DNA from: Bordetella parapertussis
GTDB lineage: Bacteria; Acidobacteriota; Terriglobia; Bryobacterales; Bryobacteraceae
Length of the DNA: 64,000 nt
NCBI GenBank assembly: GCA_943328975.2
Contig: CALQCC020000023.1
Span: 1-64,000, forward strand
Direction of reading: 5' to 3'
Both the position numbers and the translations under genes were made by a program. Under the pieces are notes generated by a model, which was given only the letters and a program-made list of their open reading frames with translations, ran no database searches and was not told the origin of the DNA. Below, piece by piece: positions 7,423 to 19,954 of this stretch; position 1 is the first letter of the stretch; each line of letters begins with the position of its first letter.

Positions 7423-8184
7423 ATGTCACCTGTCCAAACCATTCTTACGAGGCTGCGCGGCTGGGGTTCGGCAGAGAACGTCGCGGGCATGGCACGGTTT
7501 GGCATCTCAGTCACTGATGCGTACGGCGTGCCCATGGGCAAGATCAAAGAACTCGCGCGGGAGCTGGGGCGCGATCACGCCCGGGCGCTGGAGTTGTGGG
7601 AGACCGGCAATCGTGAGGCTCGGCTGCTGGCGGCGCTCACGGCGGATCCGAAGGCGATGACCCGCGCGCAGATGGACCGTTGGGCCAGCCAGTTTGATAG
7701 CTGGGATGTGTGCGACGGCTGCGCGATTCATCTTTTCCGAAAGTCTCCGTTCGCGTGGGAGCAAGCATGGAAGTGGGCTCGCAAGAAGCCGGAGTTCGTG
7801 CGGCGAGCGGGGTTCGCGATGATCGCAACGCTGGCGGTGCATGATAAGCGGGCTCCCGATGAGACGTTTCTGGAAGTGCTGCCGTTGATCGAAGCGGCGG
7901 CGACCGATGAGCGCAATTTCGTCAAGAAGGCGGTCAACTGGTCGCTGCGGCAGATCGGGAAGCGGAATCCGGAATTGCGTGTAGCCGCGATGGATGTGGC
8001 AACCCGGTTGTCGCGCGCGGCCAGCGTCAGTGCAAAATGGATTGGCAAGGACGCCCTGCGCGAGCTTAGTGCGTCATTGAATACACGACGTAGTTCACAC
8101 CCATCCGGTACGCCATCGAAGCGAACTCCTCCGGGTACAAAGGGTCGTTTGAAAACTCCCACGCGTCGCCCAGGTCTTGATTGA
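7423..8184 (+). CDS. AlkD-like DNA alkylation repair HEAT protein
   Basis: The 253-aa protein resembles AlkD/DNA_alkylation family HEAT-repeat DNA glycosylases, which remove bulky or cationic alkyl bases. Features include MGKIKELARELGRDHARALELW, the conserved FDSWDVCDGC segment and FVKKAVNWSLRQIGKRNPEL, all usual landmarks. The normal family end would be near DALRELSA (about residue 213). The frame then continues about 40 residues rich in Ser/Thr/Pro/Arg that run antisense to the DUF4159 gene at 8066-8863 (119-bp overlap). That tail looks like readthrough after loss of an ancestral stop codon. Core function call is good; the tail is probably unstructured. Confidence 0.85.
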   Translation: MSPVQTILTRLRGWGSAENVAGMARFGISVTDAYGVPMGKIKELARELGRDHARALELWETGNREARLLAALTADPKAMTRAQMDRWASQFDSWDVCDGCAIHLFRKSPFAWEQAWKWARKKPEFVRRAGFAMIATLAVHDKRAPDETFLEVLPLIEAAATDERNFVKKAVNWSLRQIGKRNPELRVAAMDVATRLSRAASVSAKWIGKDALRELSASLNTRRSSHPSGTPSKRTPPGTKGRLKTPTRRPGLD

Positions 8185-8863
8185 GGAACGCGCCGACCTG
8201 CACGCGGCCCTTGTCGTCGTTGATGACTCGCCAGTAGGGATTGATACCGTTGTTACGTTCCCACATGCTGCCGCGCTCGACAATCTGGTAGCCGGGCACT
8301 TGCAGCCGCTTCGACAGATCGTAGACGGTGTGAAAGACCGGATGCGTATCTTCCAGGTCTTCAACGCGGGCTTCCGGGTAGACCTGACTCATCCCGTCCA
8401 TGAATTGGTCCCATTCGACTTCACCATGGAAATCGTCGACCACCAGGAACCCGCCGCGGTCGAAGTATTGACGCAGACGCGCGGCTTGGGATTCGTTCAG
8501 CACCCAGTCGCCACCACTGACCATGTAGATCCACGGCCAGTCGAACATTTCGTCGCTATCGATATCGACGATGTGTTCCACGCTGCGACCGTAGATACGG
8601 GTCAAACGGCGAAGGCCGGTGATGAAGTGGCGTTCGGACGTATTGGCGTCGATACCCCAGGACTGATAGCGGGCGCGGTTGCGCGTGGAACGGTAGCGCA
8701 GGCGCGTGAACGCGAACTCGGTTTCGTCGTTAGCGTCCGGAGGATCGTCCGCCGGAGACTGCATCTCACGTTCGTACTTGGCCCAACGGCGCGTGGCCGC
8801 AAAGCTGTAGAAAGCGCCGCCCAACAGCAGCGAGACCACAATGGCTGCTGTGAGACGGCGCAC
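8066..8863 (-). CDS. DUF4159 domain protein (paralogue 1, divergent)
   Basis: The 265-aa protein has an N-terminal signal anchor (AAIVVSLLLGGAFYSFAAT) and then the DUF4159 domain, thought to adopt a glutamine-amidotransferase-like fold. Landmarks are RRLTRIYGRSVEHIVDI, FDWPWIYMVSGGDW, YFDRGGFLVVDDFHGEVEW and the C-terminal NYVVYSMTH. It is the most divergent copy. The block read as ICHNMDLGDA in three of the other copies is AFLNQDLGDA here, and DLDGSDD is DIDSDEM. It is the last gene of the cluster, 6 bp after the DUF4175-like gene, and its 3' end overlaps the AlkD-like gene. Function unknown. Confidence 0.85.
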   Translation of the reverse strand: MRRLTAAIVVSLLLGGAFYSFAATRRWAKYEREMQSPADDPPDANDETEFAFTRLRYRSTRNRARYQSWGIDANTSERHFITGLRRLTRIYGRSVEHIVDIDSDEMFDWPWIYMVSGGDWVLNESQAARLRQYFDRGGFLVVDDFHGEVEWDQFMDGMSQVYPEARVEDLEDTHPVFHTVYDLSKRLQVPGYQIVERGSMWERNNGINPYWRVINDDKGRVQVGAFLNQDLGDAWEFSNDPLYPEEFASMAYRMGVNYVVYSMTH

Positions 8864-8869
8864 AGGATG

Positions 8870-12726
<3,857 letters not shown>

Positions 12727-12730
<4 letters not shown>

Positions 12731-14775
12731 ACCTTCGTCATCGTCTCCTCTGGGGTCACCGATGATCGCAGGTACCGGTTCGCGATTACCGACTCCGCCA
12801 ACGCTACTATCAACAATAACACCAAGATATAGGGCGCAAGACTCCATGGGGTGGAGGCCGAACTCAGGCTGTTTTCCACAGCTCCCTTGGCCGCTACTTC
12901 TTCAGTTCCGGTGGCCGACCACAGGTCTTGCGTGTCTTTTTCCATCACCGTCAAATCCGATTCCCGGCGGTCCGCATGCGCGGCCACCAGAGTCCGCCTT
13001 CCAGCGGCATTTTTCACGTCGAAGAACCCTTCGCGCGCCAAAGCGAAGTTCGGCGCCGAGGCCGCTTCTTCAATCGACAACACCCTCTGCCCGTCCGGAT
13101 CCAGCACTTCCGCGCTGACGCCCTGTTTCTGCGTCCCTGACCTTAACTCAACGTACGAATCCACCTGAAGGTTGACCGGCTGGCTGACTCCGCCACCCCC
13201 CAGGTACTTGACGGTCTCTTGGACGAACGGGACGTAAATCGGTTTGACGGAAAATTCGTTCTGCCGGTCATCCAGGGACGAGGCGTAGGCAATCACGAAG
13301 CCTTCCCCCACCCTGCGCTCCACGATCAAAGGAGAGCCGTCGCTCAGGCGGGCCAATACTTGGCCGTCACCGGCGCCGATCGTGACCGCTTGATAAAACT
13401 TCACGCCTTCCATGCGTTCCAGGTTGCGCATCACTTGGTGATTCTGGTCGAGCTCCCCCACGGTCCAGAAGCGTTCCCCTGTGCGAGCCGCGAGCTTGGT
13501 GCCCTGAATGGGGAGGTCAATAACCGGAGCCTTGTTGAGCACCAGGGAGTCCACACCCAGCGCTTCAAACAATCCACCGCCACGTTCCACGTAACGCTGC
13601 AACGCGTCCGTTAATTGCGAGGACACGTTGGCAGGTTCCGAGAGAACCACCACGGAGTACTTCGAGAAATCCGCACTCCCCGCAACGTCGGGACGCAGCG
13701 TTTCCACCGCAAACTCAGCATCGGGATCGGAGGTCAGCGCCGCGGTGAAAAACCGCTGCGACTTCGGATGCCGTCCGTCGTCAATGAACAGGACCTTCTT
13801 CGGGTCCGTGCGTTCCACGGCGAAAGCGTAGCGGTCGTCCACCGCCAAGGTATCGGCGGAATCAATCCGGATTTCGCACTTATTGAATCCGTAGGACGCT
13901 TCGAGTCCGATGAACTCCACGGAGCCGCGACCGTTCTCGGCCACTTGTACCGGCTTCGATCCGACTACTTTGCCGTTCAACAGCAGCGTCACGTTGCGAG
14001 TCGCCGCCGGAGCGTTGAAGCCCGCGATAGTGGCCGTCACGTGGACGGTCTTGGTGTCATAGATGCGCTGCGGCGCGTTCACGCCTTCCACGCTCCAGTT
14101 CGGTTGCACCTTGCCGATGGGATGCAGCACCAGCTTGGTGCCGTTGTCCAAACGCAGATCGGTGAAGCCCGGAGGCATGGCGGATTTCTGCAGATCGCTG
14201 ATGATGTGGACTTCCAGCGGAATATCAGCCTGCTCGCGCAAAGTGCGCAAGTAACGAGCCAGCACCCCAAAATCGGCGCGGCTATCGCCTTCCTTGATCG
14301 CAGTCACAGCGGCGCGCAATTCGTTCGGATCGCTGACCTGCTGCGTCATCGCTTCCAGAGTTCCGGAGAGCGCAACCACTTGGGCCTTGCTAGCGGCACC
14401 GATCCCGCTCAACACGTTGGTGGCTTCGCGCTTCGCAAGATCCAAGCGCGACGTACCGCCTTCCGTGGTCCGCATGCTGAACGACCGGTCGATCGCGACC
14501 ACGGTCAAGCGTTCGCCACGTTGCGCCGGAGTCGAGCGGCGGATGAACGGTTGCGCGAAGAGCAACGCCAACAGCAATAACATCAACGTCCGCAAGATGA
14601 ACAGCAAGAGAAAGTCCAAACGCCGATGCTGGACCGAGCTGGTCTCGCGATGTTCAAAGAACATCAACGACGGGAACGGCTTCGGGTCTTGATTCGACCG
14701 CTTCAGCAAATGCAGCCACACCGGCAAACCCACTGCCAGCGCGCCCGCAAGAAACCACGGTGAGAATAGACCCAT
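12727..14775 (-). CDS. BatA-type membrane protein with VWA domain
   Basis: The 682-aa protein begins MGLFSPWFLAGALAVGLPVW with HLLKRSNQDPKPFPSLMFF. This is the BatA N-terminal domain with two membrane spans (residues about 1-80). A von Willebrand A domain follows with MIDAS motif DRSFSM (DxSxS) near residue 93. A large periplasmic region contains a GATase1-like segment (VLFIDDGRHPKSQRFFTAAL, VVVLSEPANVS) and beta domains. One C-terminal span (APYILVLLLIVALAESVI) closes it. Bat proteins are partners of MoxR ATPases. It starts 3 bp after the DUF58 stop and overlaps the next gene by ATGA, so stoichiometric expression is likely. The ligand is unknown. Confidence 0.85.
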
Positions 14776-14778
14776 ACG

Positions 14779-15666
14779 TTACAACCTTCCTGTCCTGATC
14801 GCCAAGTAGCGCCGCAAAGACTGATCCAGCGGCTGGCTGGTGTCACACAAAAAATATCCGATGCCGGCGCCTTCGGCCTTTTTCTTGATGCCTTCCAAAT
14901 GCGCCGCCATCTTGTCCTTGTATTCGCGCATGGCGTACTCAGACGACACCTGCATCTTGCTGCCGGATTCCAGATCCTCCAGCAGTACTGAACCCTTCAC
15001 TTTAGGCTGCAGTTCCTCCGGGTCCAGGACATGGAACAGCACCAGTTCACTGCCCCGCGCGCGCAGTGGTGACACCGCACGGATCACGGTTTCCGGATCT
15101 TCCCAGAAATCGGAGATCGCTATTACCAGACCACGCTTGCGTAGAAAATCGGCAAGATGGCTGAAGGGTAGCGTGAAGTTCGTCCGCGCCCCCGCCTCGG
15201 CTTGATCGATGGCGTGCATCAGGCGCATCATCTGGCCTTGACGCGAGGAAGGCTGCACGAAATTGCGCACCTCGTCATCGAACACAATCAGACCGGTGGC
15301 GTCGCGTTGCAGATGCGCCAGGTAAACGATGGACGCAGCAAGAAACCGCGCGTACTCCAACTTCTGAATCCCGCGCGAACCGTACGCCATCGACTTACTG
15401 GCATCGATCAACACCGTGACCAGGGTGTTCGTCTCGCCCTTAAACCGCTTGAGGAACATCTTGTCGCTACGCGCAAAGACGTTCCAATCCACGTGCCGCA
15501 AATCGTCGCCCGGCATGTATTGGCGGTATTCGGCGAACTCTTGGCTGAAGCCGAAGTCGGGGGATTCGTGCAGACCGGAGATGAAGCCGTCGACGACGGT
15601 CTTCGCCACCAGGTCCAAGCTCGAAATCCCAGCCAGCACGGCCGGATCTAGGAAGCGCTGTATCAT
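14779..15666 (-). CDS. DUF58 domain protein
   Basis: The 295-aa protein has the DUF58 signature YMPGDDLRHVDWNVFARSDK and then a VWA-like fold with IDASKSM (DxSxS) and AISDFWEDPETV. DUF58 proteins are cytoplasmic adaptors nearly always encoded next to MoxR ATPases; here the moxR gene ends 25 bp upstream. No membrane segment or signal peptide is visible. It probably couples the AAA+ motor to the membrane VWA proteins encoded just downstream (BatA-type, 3-bp gap), based on the conserved gene order of this module. Confidence 0.92.
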   Translation of the reverse strand: MIQRFLDPAVLAGISSLDLVAKTVVDGFISGLHESPDFGFSQEFAEYRQYMPGDDLRHVDWNVFARSDKMFLKRFKGETNTLVTVLIDASKSMAYGSRGIQKLEYARFLAASIVYLAHLQRDATGLIVFDDEVRNFVQPSSRQGQMMRLMHAIDQAEAGARTNFTLPFSHLADFLRKRGLVIAISDFWEDPETVIRAVSPLRARGSELVLFHVLDPEELQPKVKGSVLLEDLESGSKMQVSSEYAMREYKDKMAAHLEGIKKKAEGAGIGYFLCDTSQPLDQSLRRYLAIRTGRL

Positions 15667-15691
15667 GCTAGTCCCGCTCTCTTCTCGGGGC

Positions 15692-16720
15692 TTACGCCTT
15701 CGGTCGCGGGATGTAATCGAGCAACTTCTTCAGGATGTCGTCTTGCGTCAACTTGTCGCTTTCGGCCTGGAAGTTGAGCAGGATGCGATGCCGCAGAATC
15801 GGGCGAACCAGCGCCGCGATGTCGTCGTAGGTGACGTGCACACGCTTCTGCATCAATGCGCGAGCCTTGGCAGCCAACACCAAACTCTGCGCCGCGCGGA
15901 CGCTACCACCGAAGTTGACGTACTTCTTCACGAAGTCCGGAGCGCTTTCATCCGTCGCACGCGTTGCGCGCACGATGCTGACCGCATAGCGGGCCACAGA
16001 TTCCGCAATCGGAACCATGCGGACCAACGCCTGAAAGTCCACGATCTCTTCCGCGCTGGTGACCGGCACCACTTTCGCTTTGTGCGAGGTGGTCGTGAGG
16101 TCCAACACCTTGAGTTCGTCTTCCGCCGGCAAATAGTCCAGCATCACGTTGAAGATGAAACGATCGAGCTGCGCTTCGGGCAACGGATACGTGCCTTCCA
16201 GTTCGATCGGGTTCTGCGTGGCGAGCACGAAGAACGGTTCCTGGATCTTGTAGTTGTTGCCGCGCACCGTGCAAGTGTGTTCCTGCATCGCTTCAAGCAG
16301 CGCGGACTGAGTCTTCGGCGGCGTACGGTTAATTTCGTCGGCGAGCAGAATGTTCGAGAAAATCGGACCCGGCACGAACGTCCAGTTCCGCTTGCCCGTA
16401 ATTTGATCTTCTTCGATGATGTCGGTGCCCGTGATGTCGGACGGCATCAAATCGGGCGTGAACTGGATGCGCTTGAACTCCAGGCCCAAGATGTTGCCGA
16501 TGGTGCGCACCAGCAACGTCTTCGCGGTTCCCGGCAAGCCTGTGATCAGACAGTGGCCGCCGACGAACAGGCCGATGAGCACCTGCTCAATGACTTCGTC
16601 CTGGCCGACGATCACGTTGTGGATCTGGCCTACGATTCCTTCCTGCACCTTGTGAAAGCGTGCAATGCGCTCTTTGATATCACTGGAGTCCACGGTCTGC
16701 AGGTTTGAGGTTGTCGACAT
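15692..16720 (-). CDS. MoxR-family AAA+ ATPase
   Basis: The 342-aa protein is a MoxR chaperone-like ATPase. Walker A is GLPGTAKT (61-68), Walker B is LLADE (125-129) and sensor 1 is ATQNP (167-171). Between them is the helix-2 insert region (QFTPDLMPSDITGTDI), with the C-terminal lid after. These ATPases use ATP to remodel or activate VWA-domain partners, and this copy heads the DUF58-BatA-DUF4175 run. Start ATG 16720 is preceded by a 33-bp gap from the TPR-gluzincin gene. No defects seen. Confidence 0.95.
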   Translation of the reverse strand: MSTTSNLQTVDSSDIKERIARFHKVQEGIVGQIHNVIVGQDEVIEQVLIGLFVGGHCLITGLPGTAKTLLVRTIGNILGLEFKRIQFTPDLMPSDITGTDIIEEDQITGKRNWTFVPGPIFSNILLADEINRTPPKTQSALLEAMQEHTCTVRGNNYKIQEPFFVLATQNPIELEGTYPLPEAQLDRFIFNVMLDYLPAEDELKVLDLTTTSHKAKVVPVTSAEEIVDFQALVRMVPIAESVARYAVSIVRATRATDESAPDFVKKYVNFGGSVRAAQSLVLAAKARALMQKRVHVTYDDIAALVRPILRHRILLNFQAESDKLTQDDILKKLLDYIPRPKA

Positions 16721-16753
16721 TCGGTTCCGTTTATTGTTCCACGTTTTCAGGAT

Positions 16754-18994
16754 CTACTGCGCACTCAGTTCCAACAAAAGTTTTTGGGCCGGTTTGTAGG
16801 CCGGCGCGGCTTCTAACGCTTGATACACGTGCTCTAACGCAAGGTCATTCTGCTTCGTCGCTCGATACGCCATGGCTAGATTGTAATGCGTCCCGGCGAG
16901 GTCAATCGTACCACTGGCCAGCGCGGCTCCGAACTCTCGGATCGCGCCTTGAGAATTGCCCAAGGTCATATACCAGCCGCCCAATTTCTGGTGAGCGGCT
17001 TCCTCTTTGAGCGAGATGAAATTCAACTTCTCAAGCGCCGACACAGCCTCTTTCGTGTGCCCCGCTTCGGCCTGCAGATCGGCGAGTTGCTTTAGCACCA
17101 CGGGGCTGCGTCCACCGTGGATCGCAAACAACTCCAGTTGCTTGATCGCGTTCGGCTTGTCTTCCTTGGCCAGGTAGGCTTTAGACAAAAACTCATAGAC
17201 GCTACCAGCCTCAACGTAATCGGGGTAGATATCGCGAATCGCCAAGCCCTCGGTGATCACAGCGCCCCAATCTTTGCTCTGCGCTAACTGGTTCAGCCCC
17301 TTCAGACGTTTGGTCCAATCTTCGAAACCTTCCACTGCGGTCTTGGTCTGCGCTTCCAACCACGGCAGGAACTGCGCGTCGAACTCTTCCGGCGTGACCT
17401 TGAGCACGTCCTTGATCACTTGCGCGGTATCCTTGTGATCCTTGAAGCCTTGGATCATCGACAGCACCGCATCATAGCCCCACTTCTCCACGATGTAGGT
17501 AATGACGCGCCCGCCCTGGTAATAACTGACGACCACTTGTTCGGGATAGCTGGGGTGGATGTAGCCGCGATCCAGATCCGCGATCGGCAGCAGCTTCTTA
17601 TTCTTGATCGCCTCAACTTCGCGCGGCGTCATGCGGTCGCCCCACTCCGGCGAAATCGCGGTCTCTTCGTAGACGGCCAAGCCTTCGGTAAACCAGCGCG
17701 GCGTCCGATGCTCCGTCATGCTGATGACGTAGACGTGGCTCAATTCATGCCACATCGTCGCGGCCCAATGGAACTCGCCCGGCTTGCGCCCGTTCGGAGA
17801 ATCCATCGCGACCACTTTACCGAACGTCACGCCCAGCGCGCCCAGTCCAGGCATACCCATCGTGCGGACCGCGAAATCTTCGTGGTCCGGATAGACCTCA
17901 ACCTGAATCGGCCCGTCCAGCTTGTACTTGTACTTCTTCTCGTAAGTCGCAATCGCCCGATCCATCTCGCCTTGGAAATACGGCCGCAACAGAGCGGATT
18001 CTTTCTTCTGCAGTTTGAGGATGGTCGTCGGCGTGGTGAACGTTTCAAAGTTAACGTAGCTATCGAGCAGCTTTAAGGAGTTCGGCACGATCTTGCGCGC
18101 CGGCTTCGGACCCTGGTTAAACGTAGCCTCCAAATGCTGCCGAGCTTCGTCTTCCTTACCGAAACGCATCAAGTTGATACCCAACTCCGCACGCGCGCTC
18201 CACAAGTTCGGTTTTAACTCCAGAGCCTTGCGGAACATCGCGATGCCTTCGTCGTAGCGGCGGTTTTGCACGAAAAAGTGCCCGATGGTTTCGTAGGCTT
18301 CGCCGTACTTCGGATTCGCCTTGAAAATGCGATCCAACCATTCCGTGCCCGGCTTGTCGTCCAACATGTCCACCGCAGCCAGAATCGCCAGGGCCTGCAA
18401 TGCTTCGGGAGAAATCTGCAGCGCTTCCTTCGCGTCCACAATCGCCTTCTCCGGATTGTTGTCGTCCAAGTGCATCCGAGCCATCAATTCGTAGGCTTGA
18501 TACATCTTCGGATCGGCCTTCACCGCACGTTCAGCGTACTTGGTCGCTTCGCCATCGTAGGCTTCGTTCAGTACGCGCGCCATGCCCATCAACGCAGGAG
18601 GATAATCCGGAACCAAGTCCAGAGCCTCTTGCATCAGGTCCTTCGCGTCGCCCATTTGATCGCTGGACAGGTACTGCAAACCCCACCGCACGCGTCGTGC
18701 TGGATCTTTTTTGTTGGCGTCCACCGCCTCACGGAAAGCGTCGTTCGCCTGATACCCTTCGCCTAAACCCCAGAAGCCTTCGGCGCGCGCCAGCGGATCG
18801 CGCGATTGCGATAGTTTTTGATAACACGCCCGGGCCCCGGCATCGCCACGATCCGCGAGCTTCTCGCATTCCACTTGCGGTCCCGGACCCTGCGCAACCA
18901 CGCCGGCCTGACGGAACCAGCGCTGCTCATCGCCCACATAGAGGACGATTAGAACCAACGCGGGAATGATGATGTATGTGCGTTTGGATTTCAT
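16754..18994 (-). CDS. TPR protein with gluzincin (peptidase MA-like) domain
   Basis: The 746-aa protein has an N-terminal membrane anchor or signal (residues 7-21) and a long TPR array (about 75-295). A zinc metallopeptidase domain carries HELSH (416-420) and the third ligand Glu437 in RWFTEGLAVYEE, the gluzincin/peptidase MA pattern. More TPRs lie at the C-terminus (about 580-746). All zinc-binding and catalytic residues are present, so it should be an active periplasmic peptidase. It sits between the caspase-like gene (27 bp) and moxR (33 bp). Substrate unknown; a regulatory proteolysis role within the cluster is inference. Confidence 0.88.
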   Translation of the reverse strand: MKSKRTYIIIPALVLIVLYVGDEQRWFRQAGVVAQGPGPQVECEKLADRGDAGARACYQKLSQSRDPLARAEGFWGLGEGYQANDAFREAVDANKKDPARRVRWGLQYLSSDQMGDAKDLMQEALDLVPDYPPALMGMARVLNEAYDGEATKYAERAVKADPKMYQAYELMARMHLDDNNPEKAIVDAKEALQISPEALQALAILAAVDMLDDKPGTEWLDRIFKANPKYGEAYETIGHFFVQNRRYDEGIAMFRKALELKPNLWSARAELGINLMRFGKEDEARQHLEATFNQGPKPARKIVPNSLKLLDSYVNFETFTTPTTILKLQKKESALLRPYFQGEMDRAIATYEKKYKYKLDGPIQVEVYPDHEDFAVRTMGMPGLGALGVTFGKVVAMDSPNGRKPGEFHWAATMWHELSHVYVISMTEHRTPRWFTEGLAVYEETAISPEWGDRMTPREVEAIKNKKLLPIADLDRGYIHPSYPEQVVVSYYQGGRVITYIVEKWGYDAVLSMIQGFKDHKDTAQVIKDVLKVTPEEFDAQFLPWLEAQTKTAVEGFEDWTKRLKGLNQLAQSKDWGAVITEGLAIRDIYPDYVEAGSVYEFLSKAYLAKEDKPNAIKQLELFAIHGGRSPVVLKQLADLQAEAGHTKEAVSALEKLNFISLKEEAAHQKLGGWYMTLGNSQGAIREFGAALASGTIDLAGTHYNLAMAYRATKQNDLALEHVYQALEAAPAYKPAQKLLLELSAQ

Positions 18995-19021
18995 GTCTAC
19001 TGGTCCATCTCTTGACTGGAC

Positions 19022-19954
19022 CTACTGGTCCAGACTCGCCTGCACCTTTGCCAATTCAAGCAACAACTGCTGCATCTGTTTGTTGTAGGCAGGCAATTCC
19101 ATCGCTGCCTTGCGATACTTCAATTCGTCGATCGACGTTTCCAGTTCATCCTTGCGCTTCAGCAACGCCTGCTTGGCCGGAGTCGCGACGATCGCCGCGG
19201 CCGAACCCAAGTGCAACAGCGCGAAACGCCCTGCAACTAAACCCTGGCCGTTGGCCACCGACGGATCCGCTTCGCCATCGCCCTTGCCCGTGTCTTCCAG
19301 CACCGGATGTTCCGTCGCCAAGCGCTTCTGCGTATCGAAGTAGTCTTTCGTTTTCACCTTGGCGTATTTGTACGCCTCCAGCGCCGTCAGCGTTTGATTC
19401 TTGTCCGTATCGGCCGATCCATCGCGGAACGCTTCCACAAAGAACCGCGCGAACACCGTGGCGTTGCGCTCACTGCCTGCTTTGGTCGCGCTGATGATGA
19501 CGCGTTTATCGCGCTGCAGTTTCTTGATCGCGCCGCCGCTGCCGCTGGTGGTATTCACAATCACCTGCCGAGCCGCGATCTTGTTCAAGGCCTCGCCCAG
19601 TTCCGCAGCCGAAATATCCTGACCCGGAATATTGAGTTTGTAGTCGATGTCGTCGTAGCTGCCATGGCCGATCAGCAACAGCATGAAGGTGTCGTCCGCC
19701 TTCGCCTGCGACGCTATGGACGCCAGCTTAGCCTGGATGTTCGCCTTAGTCGCATCCTTGCCGGTCAGCGTCTCCACTTTCGCGCCCGCCTCACCAGACA
19801 AGGCCTTCGTGATATCCGACGCCCAGCCCGTGAAGCGCTGATCGTATTCCTGCTCGCCGCCCAGGCCCGCCACGGTGAGATAGAAGCTGGTGGCCTGCGC
19901 GGTCATGCCCGCCGCCGCCGTCAGTATCAAGAGCTTTCTCAAATCCCTGCTCAT
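19022..19954 (-). CDS. Secreted caspase/legumain-fold protein, likely inactive
   Basis: The 310-aa protein starts at ATG 19954, overlapping the upstream TGA as ATGA; a further in-frame ATG lies 12 bp earlier. A signal peptide (LLILTAAAGMTAQATS) precedes a caspase/C13-like fold. MLLLIGHGSYDD carries the first catalytic residue, His97. The position of the catalytic Cys, normally in a D/EACxSGG-type turn, reads NTTSGSGG (134-141), so the Cys appears replaced by Ser or Thr. The downstream strand RVIISATKAGSERNATVFARFF matches the fold. It may be a pseudoprotease acting as a binding or scaffold subunit, or use Ser; both are inference. A C-terminal coiled coil (LLKRKDELETSIDELKYRK) ends the protein. 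Confidence 0.75.
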   Translation of the reverse strand: MSRDLRKLLILTAAAGMTAQATSFYLTVAGLGGEQEYDQRFTGWASDITKALSGEAGAKVETLTGKDATKANIQAKLASIASQAKADDTFMLLLIGHGSYDDIDYKLNIPGQDISAAELGEALNKIAARQVIVNTTSGSGGAIKKLQRDKRVIISATKAGSERNATVFARFFVEAFRDGSADTDKNQTLTALEAYKYAKVKTKDYFDTQKRLATEHPVLEDTGKGDGEADPSVANGQGLVAGRFALLHLGSAAAIVATPAKQALLKRKDELETSIDELKYRKAAMELPAYNKQMQQLLLELAKVQASLDQ

